Source of the DNA: RGIG1959 sp045604545
GTDB lineage: Bacteria > Bacillota > Clostridia > Oscillospirales > Acutalibacteraceae
Assembly: GCA_045604545.1 (NCBI GenBank)
Contig: JAZUOG010000023.1
Location: 6,213-70,212 of the forward strand
Reading direction: 5' to 3'
Length of the DNA: 64,000 bases
Both the position numbers and the translations under genes were made by a program. Position 1 is the stretch's first letter. The number at the start of each line of letters is the position of its first letter. The notes beneath the pieces are model-generated. The model had not been told where the DNA came from. It did no database searches and worked only from the letters and a program-made list of their open reading frames with translations. This document shows, piece after piece, positions 1 through 8,917 of the stretch.

Positions 1-2
1 GC

Positions 3-1394
3 AGTTATATCGGCAAATGCCGTTTCCTGGTGGCATCCCGCTTCCATGCGATGATCGGCGCTTTGCAAAAGAAGGTACCTGTGTTGCTTGTCGGCTGGAG
101 CCACAAGTATCAAGAGGTCCTCGATATGTTTGGACTCGGACAGTATGCCATTGATTTTTCCAAGCTGTCTGCCGAGTCGCTTTTAACGGAGTTTGAAAGC
201 TTTGTCAAGAACGAAGATACCATTCGTGCACAGATCGACGAGAACTATGACACCGTGATGGAAAGCTCCAAAAACAACATTCGTTACATTTCCGAGGTGA
301 TCGACGGTATCGTCGACAAGCCCGCGAAGCGTCTTCGCAAGCTGTTTGACTACAACGATCCCGACAAATATCTCGGCGAGCATATTGCCTGCCGCAAGGG
401 TTATGCTACCGACGAGACCATTCGCAAAAACGCCGCATCGGGCGGCATGATCACCGCGCTTCTCTGTCACTGGCTGGAAACCGGCAAGATTGACGGCGCG
501 TGGGTGACAAAGACCAAAATCGAAGACGGTCAGCTGTCTTACGACACGTTTATCGCCACCACTCCCGAAGAGATCCGCTCCTGCTCTTCGAGCATCTATA
601 TGGATATGCCGCTTCTGAAGCATATCGACATGGTCAAGCAATTCCCCGGCAAGGTCGCCGTTGTGTTGACACCGTGCCTGACCCGTGCACTTACCGCGAT
701 GATGGAACGTGATGAGGTGCTCAGGGACAAAATTGCCATCAAGCTCGCGCTCTATTGCAGCGGCAACCACACCGACGGCGCGACACTGCTCCCGCTTGAA
801 AAGAAGGGCATCAGCCTCGATGGGGCTGAGCGACTGTACTATCGTCGCGGTCATTGGCGCGGCTTGTCAACGGTTGTTTACAAGGACGGCAGTGAAAAGA
901 CGCTGTCCTATCCGAAAACCATCTGTGCTTACAAAAACGCGTACTATTTTGAGAAACCCAGCTGTATGATGTGCCAGGATCATTTCGGCAACGCGTCGGA
1001 TATCAGCTTCGGCGATATCTGGCTCAAGGAAATGAAAAAGGTCAACATCAAGCACACCGGCTGTGTCATTCGCTCCGAAAAGGGCTATGATTGGTATATG
1101 GACGCGGTGAAGGCAGGCGTGCTGACGGAATCGCATTTGTCCGAAACGAAGGCAATCAAGAGTCAGAAGCGTGCGCTGGTGTTCAAGTTCAACTGCGCCG
1201 CCGCAAAGGTGAAAAAGGGAGAGGAGACAACACTCGACACCTCCTCCAAATGCAAATGGAATCACCGTCTGGCGTTCCGGCTCGCCGAGCGCAACCGCAA
1301 GTATTCCTATGAGCATCGTGACAAGCTCAAAAAGACCCCCATGTGGATGATCTATTACTATATGTGCTTTATCCGTGTACTGCTGAGCTTCTGA
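3..1394 (+). CDS. Polysaccharide pyruvyl transferase / FrhB-domain fusion, 5' partial
   Basis: The frame is open at the left edge, so the start lies outside the window. The first 50 or so visible residues (ASRFHAMIGAL...PVLLVGWSHKY) resemble the C-terminal end of polysaccharide pyruvyl transferases, with the S-R-x-H-A signature. After a helical linker of about 70 residues, the rest, from about GEHIACRKGYATD onward, resembles the FrhB/FdhB (coenzyme F420 hydrogenase beta-subunit-like) family, including NAASGGMITALL and a cysteine pair in SCMMCQDHFG followed by SDISFGDIW. In Firmicutes such proteins usually sit in exopolysaccharide clusters and not in F420 metabolism. The two membrane proteins downstream fit that setting. 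Substrate unknown. A GTG in this frame is not the real start because the homology continues upstream of it. Confidence 0.85.
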   Translation, partial: SYIGKCRFLVASRFHAMIGALQKKVPVLLVGWSHKYQEVLDMFGLGQYAIDFSKLSAESLLTEFESFVKNEDTIRAQIDENYDTVMESSKNNIRYISEVIDGIVDKPAKRLRKLFDYNDPDKYLGEHIACRKGYATDETIRKNAASGGMITALLCHWLETGKIDGAWVTKTKIEDGQLSYDTFIATTPEEIRSCSSSIYMDMPLLKHIDMVKQFPGKVAVVLTPCLTRALTAMMERDEVLRDKIAIKLALYCSGNHTDGATLLPLEKKGISLDGAERLYYRRGHWRGLSTVVYKDGSEKTLSYPKTICAYKNAYYFEKPSCMMCQDHFGNASDISFGDIWLKEMKKVNIKHTGCVIRSEKGYDWYMDAVKAGVLTESHLSETKAIKSQKRALVFKFNCAAAKVKKGEETTLDTSSKCKWNHRLAFRLAERNRKYSYEHRDKLKKTPMWMIYYYMCFIRVLLSF

Positions 1395-1416
1395 TGCGGG
1401 GAAGGAGGACGAACCC

Positions 1417-2391
1417 ATGGATATGGAAAATGTGAACGAAAAGCCGGTTGAGAAAAAAACAAAGAAAAAGATGATCATGAAAATCGTCAAGATCCTGTTC
1501 CTTGCGGCGGTCGTCTTTTTCCTTGTGCGGTATTTTGTCAACAACTGGGACGAGTTCGCGATGGTGATCTCCGAGATCGACTGGTGGATCTTTGCAGGCT
1601 CGATGATCTTCTATTTCATTTACAAGCTGACGCTGGCGGGGCTGTGGCACTATATCACTGTCCTCAATCAGTGTCAGGTATCCTTGCCGCGAGCGGTGAG
1701 CGGGTATTTGTATTCCATTCTCGGCAAGTATATTCCCGGCAAGGTGTTTATGCTCGCGGCACGTCTGCCTGCCTACACCGAAAAAGGAATCCCCATTCGC
1801 AAGCCGACCATCTGCTTCTTCATTGAGAATGTCTGCACACTGCTCGGTGCCGCGTTTCTGTTTCTGATCTCGCTGTTCTTTTTCCCGAACGAGGAATTGC
1901 GGATGTATATGTGGCTCGCTGTCATTTTTGTGATCGCGTTCTTTATTCTTATCAATCCGAAAATCATCAACTTCTTCCTCAGAGCCCTCGGTAAGCTGAT
2001 CAAAAAGGACGACATGGAGATTCCCATGACCTATGTGCAGATGCTCAAGGTCGTGCTGTTGTTTGTGGCAAACTGGTTTATTGTCGGTTTCGGCTTTTAC
2101 CTGCTGTCGCTCTCCATCAACCCCGACATTCCGATGTCGCAGATGATGTATGTCGGCGGTGTGTTTGCTCTGTCCGCCATCATCGGTATTCTGAGCATCT
2201 TTGCGCCGTCGGGCATCGGCGTGCGTGAAGGCATCATGATTTTGGGACTCAGTCTCATCATGGGCAACGGCTTCCCCGAAGTCATTGCGATCGTTTCTCG
2301 CTTGTGGGTGACGGTCGCCGAGCTGTTGCTCATTGCGATCGCCTTTGTTGTTGAACAGGTGATCAAGCTGGTGAAAAAACGCCAATCGTAA
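1417..2391 (+). CDS. Lysylphosphatidylglycerol synthetase / UPF0104-like integral membrane protein
   Basis: This 324-residue protein has a basic N-terminus (about 25 residues, KKTKKKMIMK) and then about eight hydrophobic segments. It resembles the YbhN/AglD/MprF-flippase type (UPF0104), with the SGYLYSILGKYIPGKVFML region near residues 90-110 and a conserved APSGIGVREGI loop near residue 265. Family members act as lipid or lipid-linked sugar flippases, or as accessory proteins of surface glycan synthesis. The start ATG follows GGAAGGAGG closely. The gene begins 22 nt after the pyruvyl-transferase fusion and ends before an intrinsic terminator, so it is the last gene of that surface-polysaccharide operon. 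Substrate not inferable. Confidence 0.8.
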   Translation: MDMENVNEKPVEKKTKKKMIMKIVKILFLAAVVFFLVRYFVNNWDEFAMVISEIDWWIFAGSMIFYFIYKLTLAGLWHYITVLNQCQVSLPRAVSGYLYSILGKYIPGKVFMLAARLPAYTEKGIPIRKPTICFFIENVCTLLGAAFLFLISLFFFPNEELRMYMWLAVIFVIAFFILINPKIINFFLRALGKLIKKDDMEIPMTYVQMLKVVLLFVANWFIVGFGFYLLSLSINPDIPMSQMMYVGGVFALSAIIGILSIFAPSGIGVREGIMILGLSLIMGNGFPEVIAIVSRLWVTVAELLLIAIAFVVEQVIKLVKKRQS

Positions 2392-2403
2392 TGATTTCTT
2401 TTC

Positions 2404-2430
2404 AAAAACCGCCGCTCGTCGGCGGTTTTT
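2404..2430 (+). terminator. Intrinsic terminator
   Basis: AACCGCCG and CGGCGGTT arms around a 5-nt loop, followed by a T run. It closes the polysaccharide operon. Confidence 0.85.
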
Positions 2431-2468
2431 GCCGCAAAACAACGCCTTCTTGAAGAGAGGAATTGTCA

Positions 2469-4556
2469 ATGGCGAAGTGTTCAAAAAACAGCATGATACG
2501 GTGGGGGATATGGATCACCGTTTTGCTTATCATCTGCCTGTTTCCGTTCAAAGCGCGTAATGTATCCGTCTCGCTGACGGGTGATGCCTCATTTGACGGA
2601 CAGTCCGTCGCGGTTACGGTCGCGTGTCGGGAGGCTTACTTACAGAACTACACCTTCGAAACGACCGCCTCAAACGGCACGATCACCTTTCTGATTCCGT
2701 ATGAATACCGCCGTTTTGACAGCATCACCGTCCATGACCGCGTGTTCGCTCAAAGTGTTTCTCACATGAGCGTGCTGTCCAATGCGATTTATCAGGGAGA
2801 CTATGAAACGGCCTCCTGTGACGGAGAGTTGCTGAATGTTGACGGTACGCTGAATGAAACGGCGATCGCAACCATCAACGACGGTCGTTCAAATCAATGG
2901 TTATCCAAAGCCATCGTTGCGGGCATGATCCTGCTTATCGTTCTGTCGACGGTGACATACCGCCTGATGAAGAAACGATGGGGCTTTTTCAAAGCCGTGT
3001 TTGTGTTGGTGACGGCATGGCTTGTTCTCGTACTTATTGTTGTCGGCGTGGCGTTTTCGCCTCTTGCCACGGTGCTGAACATTGCAGGGACGGCGGTCAA
3101 CGCGATGATTCCCGTCACGGCGATCGCCGTCGGACTTCTCGTGATGATCGCGATGTGCGTGGTATGTGACCGCGAAGGGAAGCTCGGCAAATGTCTTATC
3201 GTGTCGATTTACGTGCTTGCCTGTGCGTTTGCCCTCGGGAAAATGGTGTTTTACAACGAAAAGGTATCGAGAACACCTGACGAGATCAACCACATCAGCT
3301 ATGTGGCGGCGCTTGAACAGCACGAAGAATGGTTTGTTCCGTTTGAAGACAAACCGCTTGCCGCGAGCATTGCCAATGACAACGAAACGTTGCACGCCGT
3401 TTTCGAAGAGGGGACTGTCAACAACCTGCGCCATCCGCCGCTGTATTATTGGTTGGTAGATGTCGTCGACAGCGTCACGTTCCTTGAGGACGGTACGTTT
3501 GTTGTGGATCTCGACCGCATGCGCGGCGTCGGTATGTTGCTGACACTGGCGGCGCTTGTGCTGATGGCGTATATCGGCTATACCCGTCTTAAAAAGACCT
3601 ATCCGATCGTTCATCTGTTGTTTGCGACGATCATGGTGTCTGTGCCGATGCTGACCTATGTTGCGGCGGGTGTCAACAACGATAATTTGACGTTCTTAAC
3701 GGTTACGCTTGTCTTTTTGGGACTGATCCGCTATGGTGAAAAAAAGCGCAACTTCGGTACATATCTGCTGATTGCCGTCGGCATCGCCGCCACCTTACTC
3801 ACCAAGGTGACGGCGGGAATGATGGTGGTGCTGGCGGCGCTGATCGTGTTGCTTGTGACCGTCAGGCGTGAGCATAACGCCAAAGACCTGTTGTCGGCAC
3901 CGTTTCTTGTCACACTGCCGTTGTATCTGGCGGCAGGCGCTTACTATGTGTATGTGTTGGTGACATACGGCTCGTTTCAGCCGTCGTTGCCGTCGCTGAA
4001 TGAAGCCTATGCTCATTCAACGGGCTTTTATCCTGCACCCGGCGAACGCACCGTGATGGGCATTTTGCCGTATATCAGCTATTTCGGCAGTATGTTCTTC
4101 TTCACATGGACGGGCATTTCTTCGCACATTCGCCTTTTAAAGCCTGCAGAATGCACGGTGCTGGAATTTGTGGGAACATCGCTTGTGTTGTTCCTGCCGC
4201 TGTTGATGCTGTCGAAACGGATACGTTCGGGCATTTCGCATGTGCGTCCCATCGGTGCCATGTGCATCGGCATGGCGGCGACGCTTGTTATGCAAATGAT
4301 CAACGGCTATACTATCATGATGGAGCGCGGCTACGGCGGCGGTGTGCAAAGCCGCTACTATCTGTGTATGATGGCGGTGCTGGCACTGTGCGCGGCGTTA
4401 CTGATCCAAAAAGCACTCGACTCTGCCCGTCGTCCTTCAAAGCCGAACAACGTCGTTTTCGGCATCACGACGGTCGTGGCCGCTGTGTTTGTCGCGGCAC
4501 TGGTCTATGACGACTTTGTATACTTTTTGATCCATTTCAATGAGTATTTGCTGTAA
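2469..4556 (+). CDS. DUF2142-type polytopic membrane protein (glycosyltransferase-like)
   Basis: A large membrane protein of 695 residues with an N-terminal transmembrane segment, an extracytoplasmic region of about 120 residues, and then roughly ten hydrophobic segments. The stretch EKVSRTPDEINHISYVAALEQ followed later by RHPPLYYWLVD is characteristic of DUF2142 proteins, which look like GT-C-type glycosyltransferases using polyprenyl-linked sugars. The acidic-His pair (DEINH) in the first large loop would be the candidate active site. ATG at 2469 is preferred over an in-frame TTG six nt upstream because AGAGAGG sits eight nt before the ATG. It follows its own terminator-separated region and probably belongs to the surface glycan locus. 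Confidence 0.8.
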   Translation: MAKCSKNSMIRWGIWITVLLIICLFPFKARNVSVSLTGDASFDGQSVAVTVACREAYLQNYTFETTASNGTITFLIPYEYRRFDSITVHDRVFAQSVSHMSVLSNAIYQGDYETASCDGELLNVDGTLNETAIATINDGRSNQWLSKAIVAGMILLIVLSTVTYRLMKKRWGFFKAVFVLVTAWLVLVLIVVGVAFSPLATVLNIAGTAVNAMIPVTAIAVGLLVMIAMCVVCDREGKLGKCLIVSIYVLACAFALGKMVFYNEKVSRTPDEINHISYVAALEQHEEWFVPFEDKPLAASIANDNETLHAVFEEGTVNNLRHPPLYYWLVDVVDSVTFLEDGTFVVDLDRMRGVGMLLTLAALVLMAYIGYTRLKKTYPIVHLLFATIMVSVPMLTYVAAGVNNDNLTFLTVTLVFLGLIRYGEKKRNFGTYLLIAVGIAATLLTKVTAGMMVVLAALIVLLVTVRREHNAKDLLSAPFLVTLPLYLAAGAYYVYVLVTYGSFQPSLPSLNEAYAHSTGFYPAPGERTVMGILPYISYFGSMFFFTWTGISSHIRLLKPAECTVLEFVGTSLVLFLPLLMLSKRIRSGISHVRPIGAMCIGMAATLVMQMINGYTIMMERGYGGGVQSRYYLCMMAVLALCAALLIQKALDSARRPSKPNNVVFGITTVVAAVFVAALVYDDFVYFLIHFNEYLL

Positions 4557-4563
4557 TTGGAAT

Positions 4564-4592
4564 TTGACAATTTTCTATCAATCTGCTATACT
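4564..4592 (+). promoter_or_regulatory. Sigma-A promoter of the hydrogenase maturation operon
   Basis: TTGACA (4564-4569), a 17-nt spacer and TATACT (4587-4592). Expected transcription start near 4599, about 120 nt before the first start codon. Confidence 0.85.
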
Positions 4593-4598
4593 ATATAT

Positions 4599-4718
4599 GT
4601 AACCTGACATTAAGATGCGTCTGCGTGAAAGGTGCTTGTCGTTAGTATAGTATTTCGGCCGCACCTGTCTGTTTTGTCGGGTGCGGCCTTTCGTTTTTTC
4701 AAAAAGGAGGAAGGATTT
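4599..4718 (+). promoter_or_regulatory. Structured leader with terminator/antiterminator arms
   Basis: The leader carries a strong intrinsic terminator before the first gene: GGCCGCACC (4657-4665) pairs with GGTGCGGCC (4680-4688), followed by a T-rich run to 4699. An upstream AGGTGC (4630-4635) is perfectly complementary to GCACCT (4661-4666), so an alternative helix would break the terminator. This is the layout of a transcription attenuator or riboswitch. The ligand or protein is unknown and I do not recognise a named riboswitch class. The ribosome binding site AGGAGGAAGG lies immediately after the T run. Confidence 0.6.
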
Positions 4719-4976
4719 ATGGAAACACGTGTAGCTGTGATCAGCGCCATTGTGGAAAACCGCGATGCGGTGGAACCGCTCAATGCCCTGCTTCACGAAT
4801 ACGGAGAATATATCATCGGCAGAATGGGTCTGCCGTACCGCGAAAAGCATATTCACATCGTCAGTGTCGCCATTGATGCGCCTCAGGACGTGATCGCCGC
4901 GCTTGCGGGGAAAATCGGTCGCATTGACCACATCAGCGTTAAGACGGCCTATTCGAGTGTGATGTCCGATGGATAA
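4719..4976 (+). CDS. TM1266-family iron-only hydrogenase system regulator
   Basis: An 85-residue protein beginning METRVAVISAIVENRDA with LPYREKHIHIVSVAIDAP in the middle. This matches the small ACT/NikR-C-like family annotated as putative iron-only hydrogenase system regulator, which typically sits beside hydE/hydG/hydF. No DNA-binding domain is visible, so a direct transcription-factor role is unproven. AGGAGGAAGG lies seven to eight nt upstream of the ATG, which excludes the longer upstream frame. The stop overlaps the hydE start by eight nt, indicating translational coupling. Confidence 0.85.
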   Translation: METRVAVISAIVENRDAVEPLNALLHEYGEYIIGRMGLPYREKHIHIVSVAIDAPQDVIAALAGKIGRIDHISVKTAYSSVMSDG

Positions 4977-6135
4977 AGCATTGGCACTGCTTGCGCGTCT
5001 GGAAACCGAGCATTCACTGACGCTCGCAGAATACGAAACACTCATCGAGGCATATTCGCCGTCGCTTGCCGCTGTCGCTGCCCAAAAGGCAGATGCCGTG
5101 CGTCGCGCGGTTTACGGCAATGCGGTGTATATCCGCGGATTGATCGAGATCAGCAATATTTGCAAAAACGATTGCTATTATTGCGGTATCCGCCGCTCGA
5201 ACGCCCATTGCGACCGCTATCGTCTGACGGAAGACGATATTCTCTCCTGCTGTGATGAGGGTTATGCTCTCGGTTTTCGCACCTTTGTGATGCAAGGGGG
5301 CGAGGACGGCTGGTTCACAGATGAACGCCTGTGCGAGCTTGTGCGCACCATCAAGTCTCGTTACCCCGATTGTGCGATCACGTTGTCGCTCGGTGAACGA
5401 AGCCGCGAAAGCTATCAGCGCTTGTTTGATGCGGGTGCCGACCGCTATCTGTTGCGACACGAGACCGCCGACAAAGCGCATTATGAACGGCTTCATCCGT
5501 CACCGCTTTCATTTGACGAGCGTATGCGGTGTCTGCGCGACCTGAAGGACATCGGGTTTCAGGTCGGATGCGGATTTATGGTCGGATCGCCTCACCAGAC
5601 AACCCAAACACTTGCCAAAGATCTGAAATTTATCGAGGAGTTTTCTCCCGACATGTGCGGCATCGGCCCGTTTATCCCTCATAAAGACACACCTTTTGCT
5701 CAACACGATGCCGGAACACTCGACATGACCTGTTACTTGCTGTCCCTTGTGCGGCTGATGCACCCGCACCTGCTGCTTCCGTCCACGACGGCGCTCGGTA
5801 CGATCCATTCGACAGGACGTGAAATGGGTATCAAAGCGGGTGCCAACGTCGTGATGCCCAATCTGTCACCGCTTGCTGTCCGACAGAAATATATGCTTTA
5901 TGACGGCAAGATCGCCACGGGTGACGAATCGGCACAAAGTCTTCGAAACCTCAAAGACCGCATGGCGGCGATCGGTTACGAAATCGTGACCGACCGCGGC
6001 GATGTCAAAAATAACCACCAACGGGGAAGACCGTCTGACCCGAAAGAAAGGAAAACCGTTTATGGCCATGTACAATCCGAAATCCCTCAAAGCCGAAGAA
6101 TTCATTCACCACGGCGAAATCCTGAACACCATTGA
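4969..6135 (+). CDS. hydE: [FeFe]-hydrogenase H-cluster radical SAM maturase HydE
   Basis: A radical SAM enzyme with the CxxxCxxC cluster motif in NICKNDCYYCGIR (around residue 62) and the downstream TFVMQGGED and GCGFMVGSPHQT segments typical of HydE, which supplies part of the organometallic H-cluster precursor. Homology seems to end near GYEIVTDRGD. The frame then runs on for about 40 basic, low-similarity residues until 6135, overlapping hydG by 74 nt. HydE proteins are usually about 350 residues, whereas this one is 388, so the tail may come from loss of an original stop. ATG at 4969 overlaps the preceding gene. Confidence 0.93.
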   Translation: MDKALALLARLETEHSLTLAEYETLIEAYSPSLAAVAAQKADAVRRAVYGNAVYIRGLIEISNICKNDCYYCGIRRSNAHCDRYRLTEDDILSCCDEGYALGFRTFVMQGGEDGWFTDERLCELVRTIKSRYPDCAITLSLGERSRESYQRLFDAGADRYLLRHETADKAHYERLHPSPLSFDERMRCLRDLKDIGFQVGCGFMVGSPHQTTQTLAKDLKFIEEFSPDMCGIGPFIPHKDTPFAQHDAGTLDMTCYLLSLVRLMHPHLLLPSTTALGTIHSTGREMGIKAGANVVMPNLSPLAVRQKYMLYDGKIATGDESAQSLRNLKDRMAAIGYEIVTDRGDVKNNHQRGRPSDPKERKTVYGHVQSEIPQSRRIHSPRRNPEHH

Positions 6136-7510
6136 GTATGCGATGGCGCATAAGGACGATTTTGCCATGATCGACAGCCTTATCGAAAAGGCGCGTCCCC
6201 GCAAAACCGAAGAAGGCTGGCAGTGTAGCGGCCTTGCTTATCGCGAGGCGGCGGTATTGCTTGCGTGCGATGATCCCGAGCGCGTGGAGGCCATCAAAAA
6301 TCTTGCCGAGGAGATCAAACTCCGTTTCTACGGCAACCGCATCGTCATGTTTGCGCCGCTCTATCTGTCCAACTACTGCGTCAACGGCTGTGTTTACTGC
6401 CCGTACCATGTCAAAAACAAGACGATCTGCCGCAAAAAACTGACGCAGGAAGAAGTGCGTGATGAAGTCATCGCCCTTCAGGATATGGGACACAAGCGTC
6501 TGGCGATCGAGGCAGGTGAGGATCCCGTTCACAACCCGATCGAATATATCCTCGAATGCATCAAGACGATTTACAGCATCAATCACAAAAACGGCGCCAT
6601 TCGCCGTGTCAATGTCAATATTGCCGCCACCACGGTGGAGAATTACCGCAAGCTCAAGGAAGCGGGTATCGGCACCTATATCCTGTTCCAGGAAACCTAC
6701 AACAAGGAAAGCTATCTCCAGCTTCATCCCACGGGTCCCAAGCACGATTATGACTATCACACCGAAGCGATGGACCGCGCCATGGAAGGCGGTATTGACG
6801 ACGTCGGTCTCGGCGTGCTGTTCGGTCTTGAAAATTACCTGTATGAATTCATCGGTCTGATGATGCACGCCGAGCATCTGGAGGCTGTCCACGGTGTCGG
6901 CCCTCACACCATCAGTGTGCCGCGTCTGAAACGCGCCGACGACATCGATCCCGACGATTTTGACAACTCGCTTCCCGATGATGTGTTCGAAAGAATCATT
7001 GCCTGCATTCGCATTGCCGTGCCGTATACGGGCATGATCATCTCCACGCGCGAATCGGAGGAGATGCGCGGCAGAGCGCTTCGCTTGGGCATCTCCCAGA
7101 TCAGCGGTGCTTCGCGTACCTCTGTCGGCGGTTACACCGAAGAGGAGCGCCCCCATGATTCCGAACAGTTTGATGTGTCCGATCAGCGTACCCTTGATGA
7201 AGTGGTGCGTTGGCTGATGGAAATGGGTCATATCCCGTCCTTCTGCACCGCGTGCTATCGCGAGGGACGCACGGGTGACCGCTTCATGAGCCTGTGCAAA
7301 ACGGGTCAGATCGTCAACTGTTGCCATCCGAATGCCCTCATGACGCTGACGGAATATCTGGTCGACTATGCGTCCGAAGAAACGCGCAAGGTCGGCTTTG
7401 AGATGATCGAAAGAGAACTTCAGAATGTCGGCAAGGACAAGGTCAGAGCCATTGCCGCTCAAAACATTGAGGATATCAAGGCGTCCAATCGCCGCGATTT
7501 CCGCTTCTGA
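6062..7510 (+). CDS. hydG: [FeFe]-hydrogenase H-cluster radical SAM maturase HydG
   Basis: A 482-residue tyrosine lyase that makes the CO and cyanide ligands of the H-cluster via an Fe-CO/CN synthon. It has the radical SAM motif CVNGCVYC and the C-terminal auxiliary-cluster cysteines CTAC...CKTGQIVNCC that distinguish HydG from ThiH. The ATG at 6062 (MAMYNPKSLKAEEF) has GAAAGG about ten nt upstream and fits family N-termini. An upstream in-frame extension lies inside hydE. Translation must initiate inside the hydE reading frame, which suggests tight coupling of the two maturases. Confidence 0.95.
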   Translation: MAMYNPKSLKAEEFIHHGEILNTIEYAMAHKDDFAMIDSLIEKARPRKTEEGWQCSGLAYREAAVLLACDDPERVEAIKNLAEEIKLRFYGNRIVMFAPLYLSNYCVNGCVYCPYHVKNKTICRKKLTQEEVRDEVIALQDMGHKRLAIEAGEDPVHNPIEYILECIKTIYSINHKNGAIRRVNVNIAATTVENYRKLKEAGIGTYILFQETYNKESYLQLHPTGPKHDYDYHTEAMDRAMEGGIDDVGLGVLFGLENYLYEFIGLMMHAEHLEAVHGVGPHTISVPRLKRADDIDPDDFDNSLPDDVFERIIACIRIAVPYTGMIISTRESEEMRGRALRLGISQISGASRTSVGGYTEEERPHDSEQFDVSDQRTLDEVVRWLMEMGHIPSFCTACYREGRTGDRFMSLCKTGQIVNCCHPNALMTLTEYLVDYASEETRKVGFEMIERELQNVGKDKVRAIAAQNIEDIKASNRRDFRF

Positions 7511-7530
7511 TGATAAACGGAGGAACAACC

Positions 7531-8703
7531 ATGAATCAAGTGGTATCCGCCGAACGCGTACACATCGGCTTTTTCGGGTTACGCAATGTCGGCAAATCCA
7601 GCCTTGTCAATGCCGTCACCGGACAGGAACTGTCGGTGGTGTCGGATGTCAAGGGCACAACGACCGACCCTGTGCAAAAGGCGATGGAGCTTCTTCCGCT
7701 CGGTCCCGTGGTGATCATTGACACCCCGGGTATTGATGATGAGGGAGAGCTCGGCGAATTGCGTGTCCAAACGACGCGACGTATTCTTCGCAAGATCGAC
7801 ATCGCGGTGCTGGTGACCGATGCCCGTTACGACTTGACGGCACCCGAACGTGAATTGCTCTCCTTGTTTGAGGAAAAACACACTCCCTGCCTGATCGTTC
7901 GCAACAAGGCGGATTTACTTGACTCTATCCCCGAAGACGGTCTGTATGTCAGTGCCGCGAAGGGGATCCACATCGATCGGGTGAAGGAGACACTTGCGAC
8001 GCTCATCAAGCCTGCCGCAAAAGAAAAGCATCTGGTGGCGGATCTGCTCGAAGAGGGCGATGTGGTGGTGCTTGTCACACCCATCGACGAATCCGCACCG
8101 AAGGGGCGTCTGATCCTGCCGCAACAGCAAACCATTCGCGATATTCTCGATGCCGGTGCGATCGCGGTGGTGACAAAGGACACCGAGCTTACCAAAACGC
8201 TCAGCAGCCTTTCGTCCCCTCCGAAACTGGTCATCACCGACTCACAGGCATTCCACACGGTCGCGGCATTGATTCCCGAAGATCAGCCTCTCACATCGTT
8301 CTCAATCCTGTTTGCCCGCTATAAAGGGGAACTGGCGGCGGCGGAAATTGCCGCTGATCGCCTTGATGCCCTCCAAGACGGCGATGTGGTTCTCGTTTCC
8401 GAAGGCTGTACTCATCATCGCCAATGCGGTGATATCGGCACCGTGAAGCTCCCGAAGCTGATTCGCCGCCATTGCGGAAAAGAACTGCAGTTTGAATTCA
8501 CTTCGGGCGGCACGTTCCCCGATACGCTGGATCGTTACGCACTGATCGTGCATTGCGGTGCGTGTATGCTCAACGACAAAGAGATGCAGTCGCGTATTGC
8601 CGCTGCCAAGGAGGCGGGCGTGCCGATGACCAATTACGGCATGGCGATCGCCCATGTCAACGGTATTCTCGCTCGCGCACTGCAACCCCTTTCCGACAAA
8701 TAA
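7531..8703 (+). CDS. hydF: [FeFe]-hydrogenase maturation GTPase HydF
   Basis: A scaffold GTPase of 390 residues that carries the H-cluster precursor to the apo-hydrogenase. The G1 motif GLRNVGKSS, the GTTTDPV switch, DTPGIDD (G3) and RNKAD (G4) are all present. The C-terminal domain carries the cluster ligands: CTHH near residue 290 and HCGACM near residue 340. CGGAGG precedes the ATG at 7531, so that start is preferred over an in-frame ATG 21 nt earlier. It is the last gene of the maturation operon; no hydrogenase structural gene is in the window. Confidence 0.95.
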   Translation: MNQVVSAERVHIGFFGLRNVGKSSLVNAVTGQELSVVSDVKGTTTDPVQKAMELLPLGPVVIIDTPGIDDEGELGELRVQTTRRILRKIDIAVLVTDARYDLTAPERELLSLFEEKHTPCLIVRNKADLLDSIPEDGLYVSAAKGIHIDRVKETLATLIKPAAKEKHLVADLLEEGDVVVLVTPIDESAPKGRLILPQQQTIRDILDAGAIAVVTKDTELTKTLSSLSSPPKLVITDSQAFHTVAALIPEDQPLTSFSILFARYKGELAAAEIAADRLDALQDGDVVLVSEGCTHHRQCGDIGTVKLPKLIRRHCGKELQFEFTSGGTFPDTLDRYALIVHCGACMLNDKEMQSRIAAAKEAGVPMTNYGMAIAHVNGILARALQPLSDK

Positions 8704-8707
8704 CGAC

Positions 8708-8757
8708 AAACAGCCACCCTGTCAGACACGTGTTGTCTTCAGGGTGGCTGTTTATTT
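8708..8757 (+). terminator. Intrinsic terminator after hydF
   Basis: Inverted repeat AACAGCCACCCTG / CAGGGTGGCTGTT with a loop of about 18 nt and a T-rich 3' side. Confidence 0.85.
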
Positions 8758-8862
8758 TCATCAAAAAGTCGCTCGTTTTCACAATTATGATGAAATTTTT
8801 GTCATTTTGCGCTATAATTGGGAAAATAAATCAAAAAAGACAAGATTTGTTGCCTTTATTGG

Positions 8863-8890
8863 TTGACAAAGTTAATATTTTTGATATAAT
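8863..8890 (+). promoter_or_regulatory. Consensus sigma-A promoter firing rightward
   Basis: TTGACA (8863-8868), a 16-nt spacer and TATAAT (8885-8890). No plus-strand gene with a ribosome binding site follows for about 350 nt. The transcript would cross the minus-strand small gene at 8918-9133 in antisense and could reach the LytTR regulator at 9261. The 8758-8862 stretch before it is AT-rich and shows no gene. Confidence 0.75.
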
Positions 8891-8917
8891 GTAGTTGTTT
8901 AAATTGACCGATGGATT

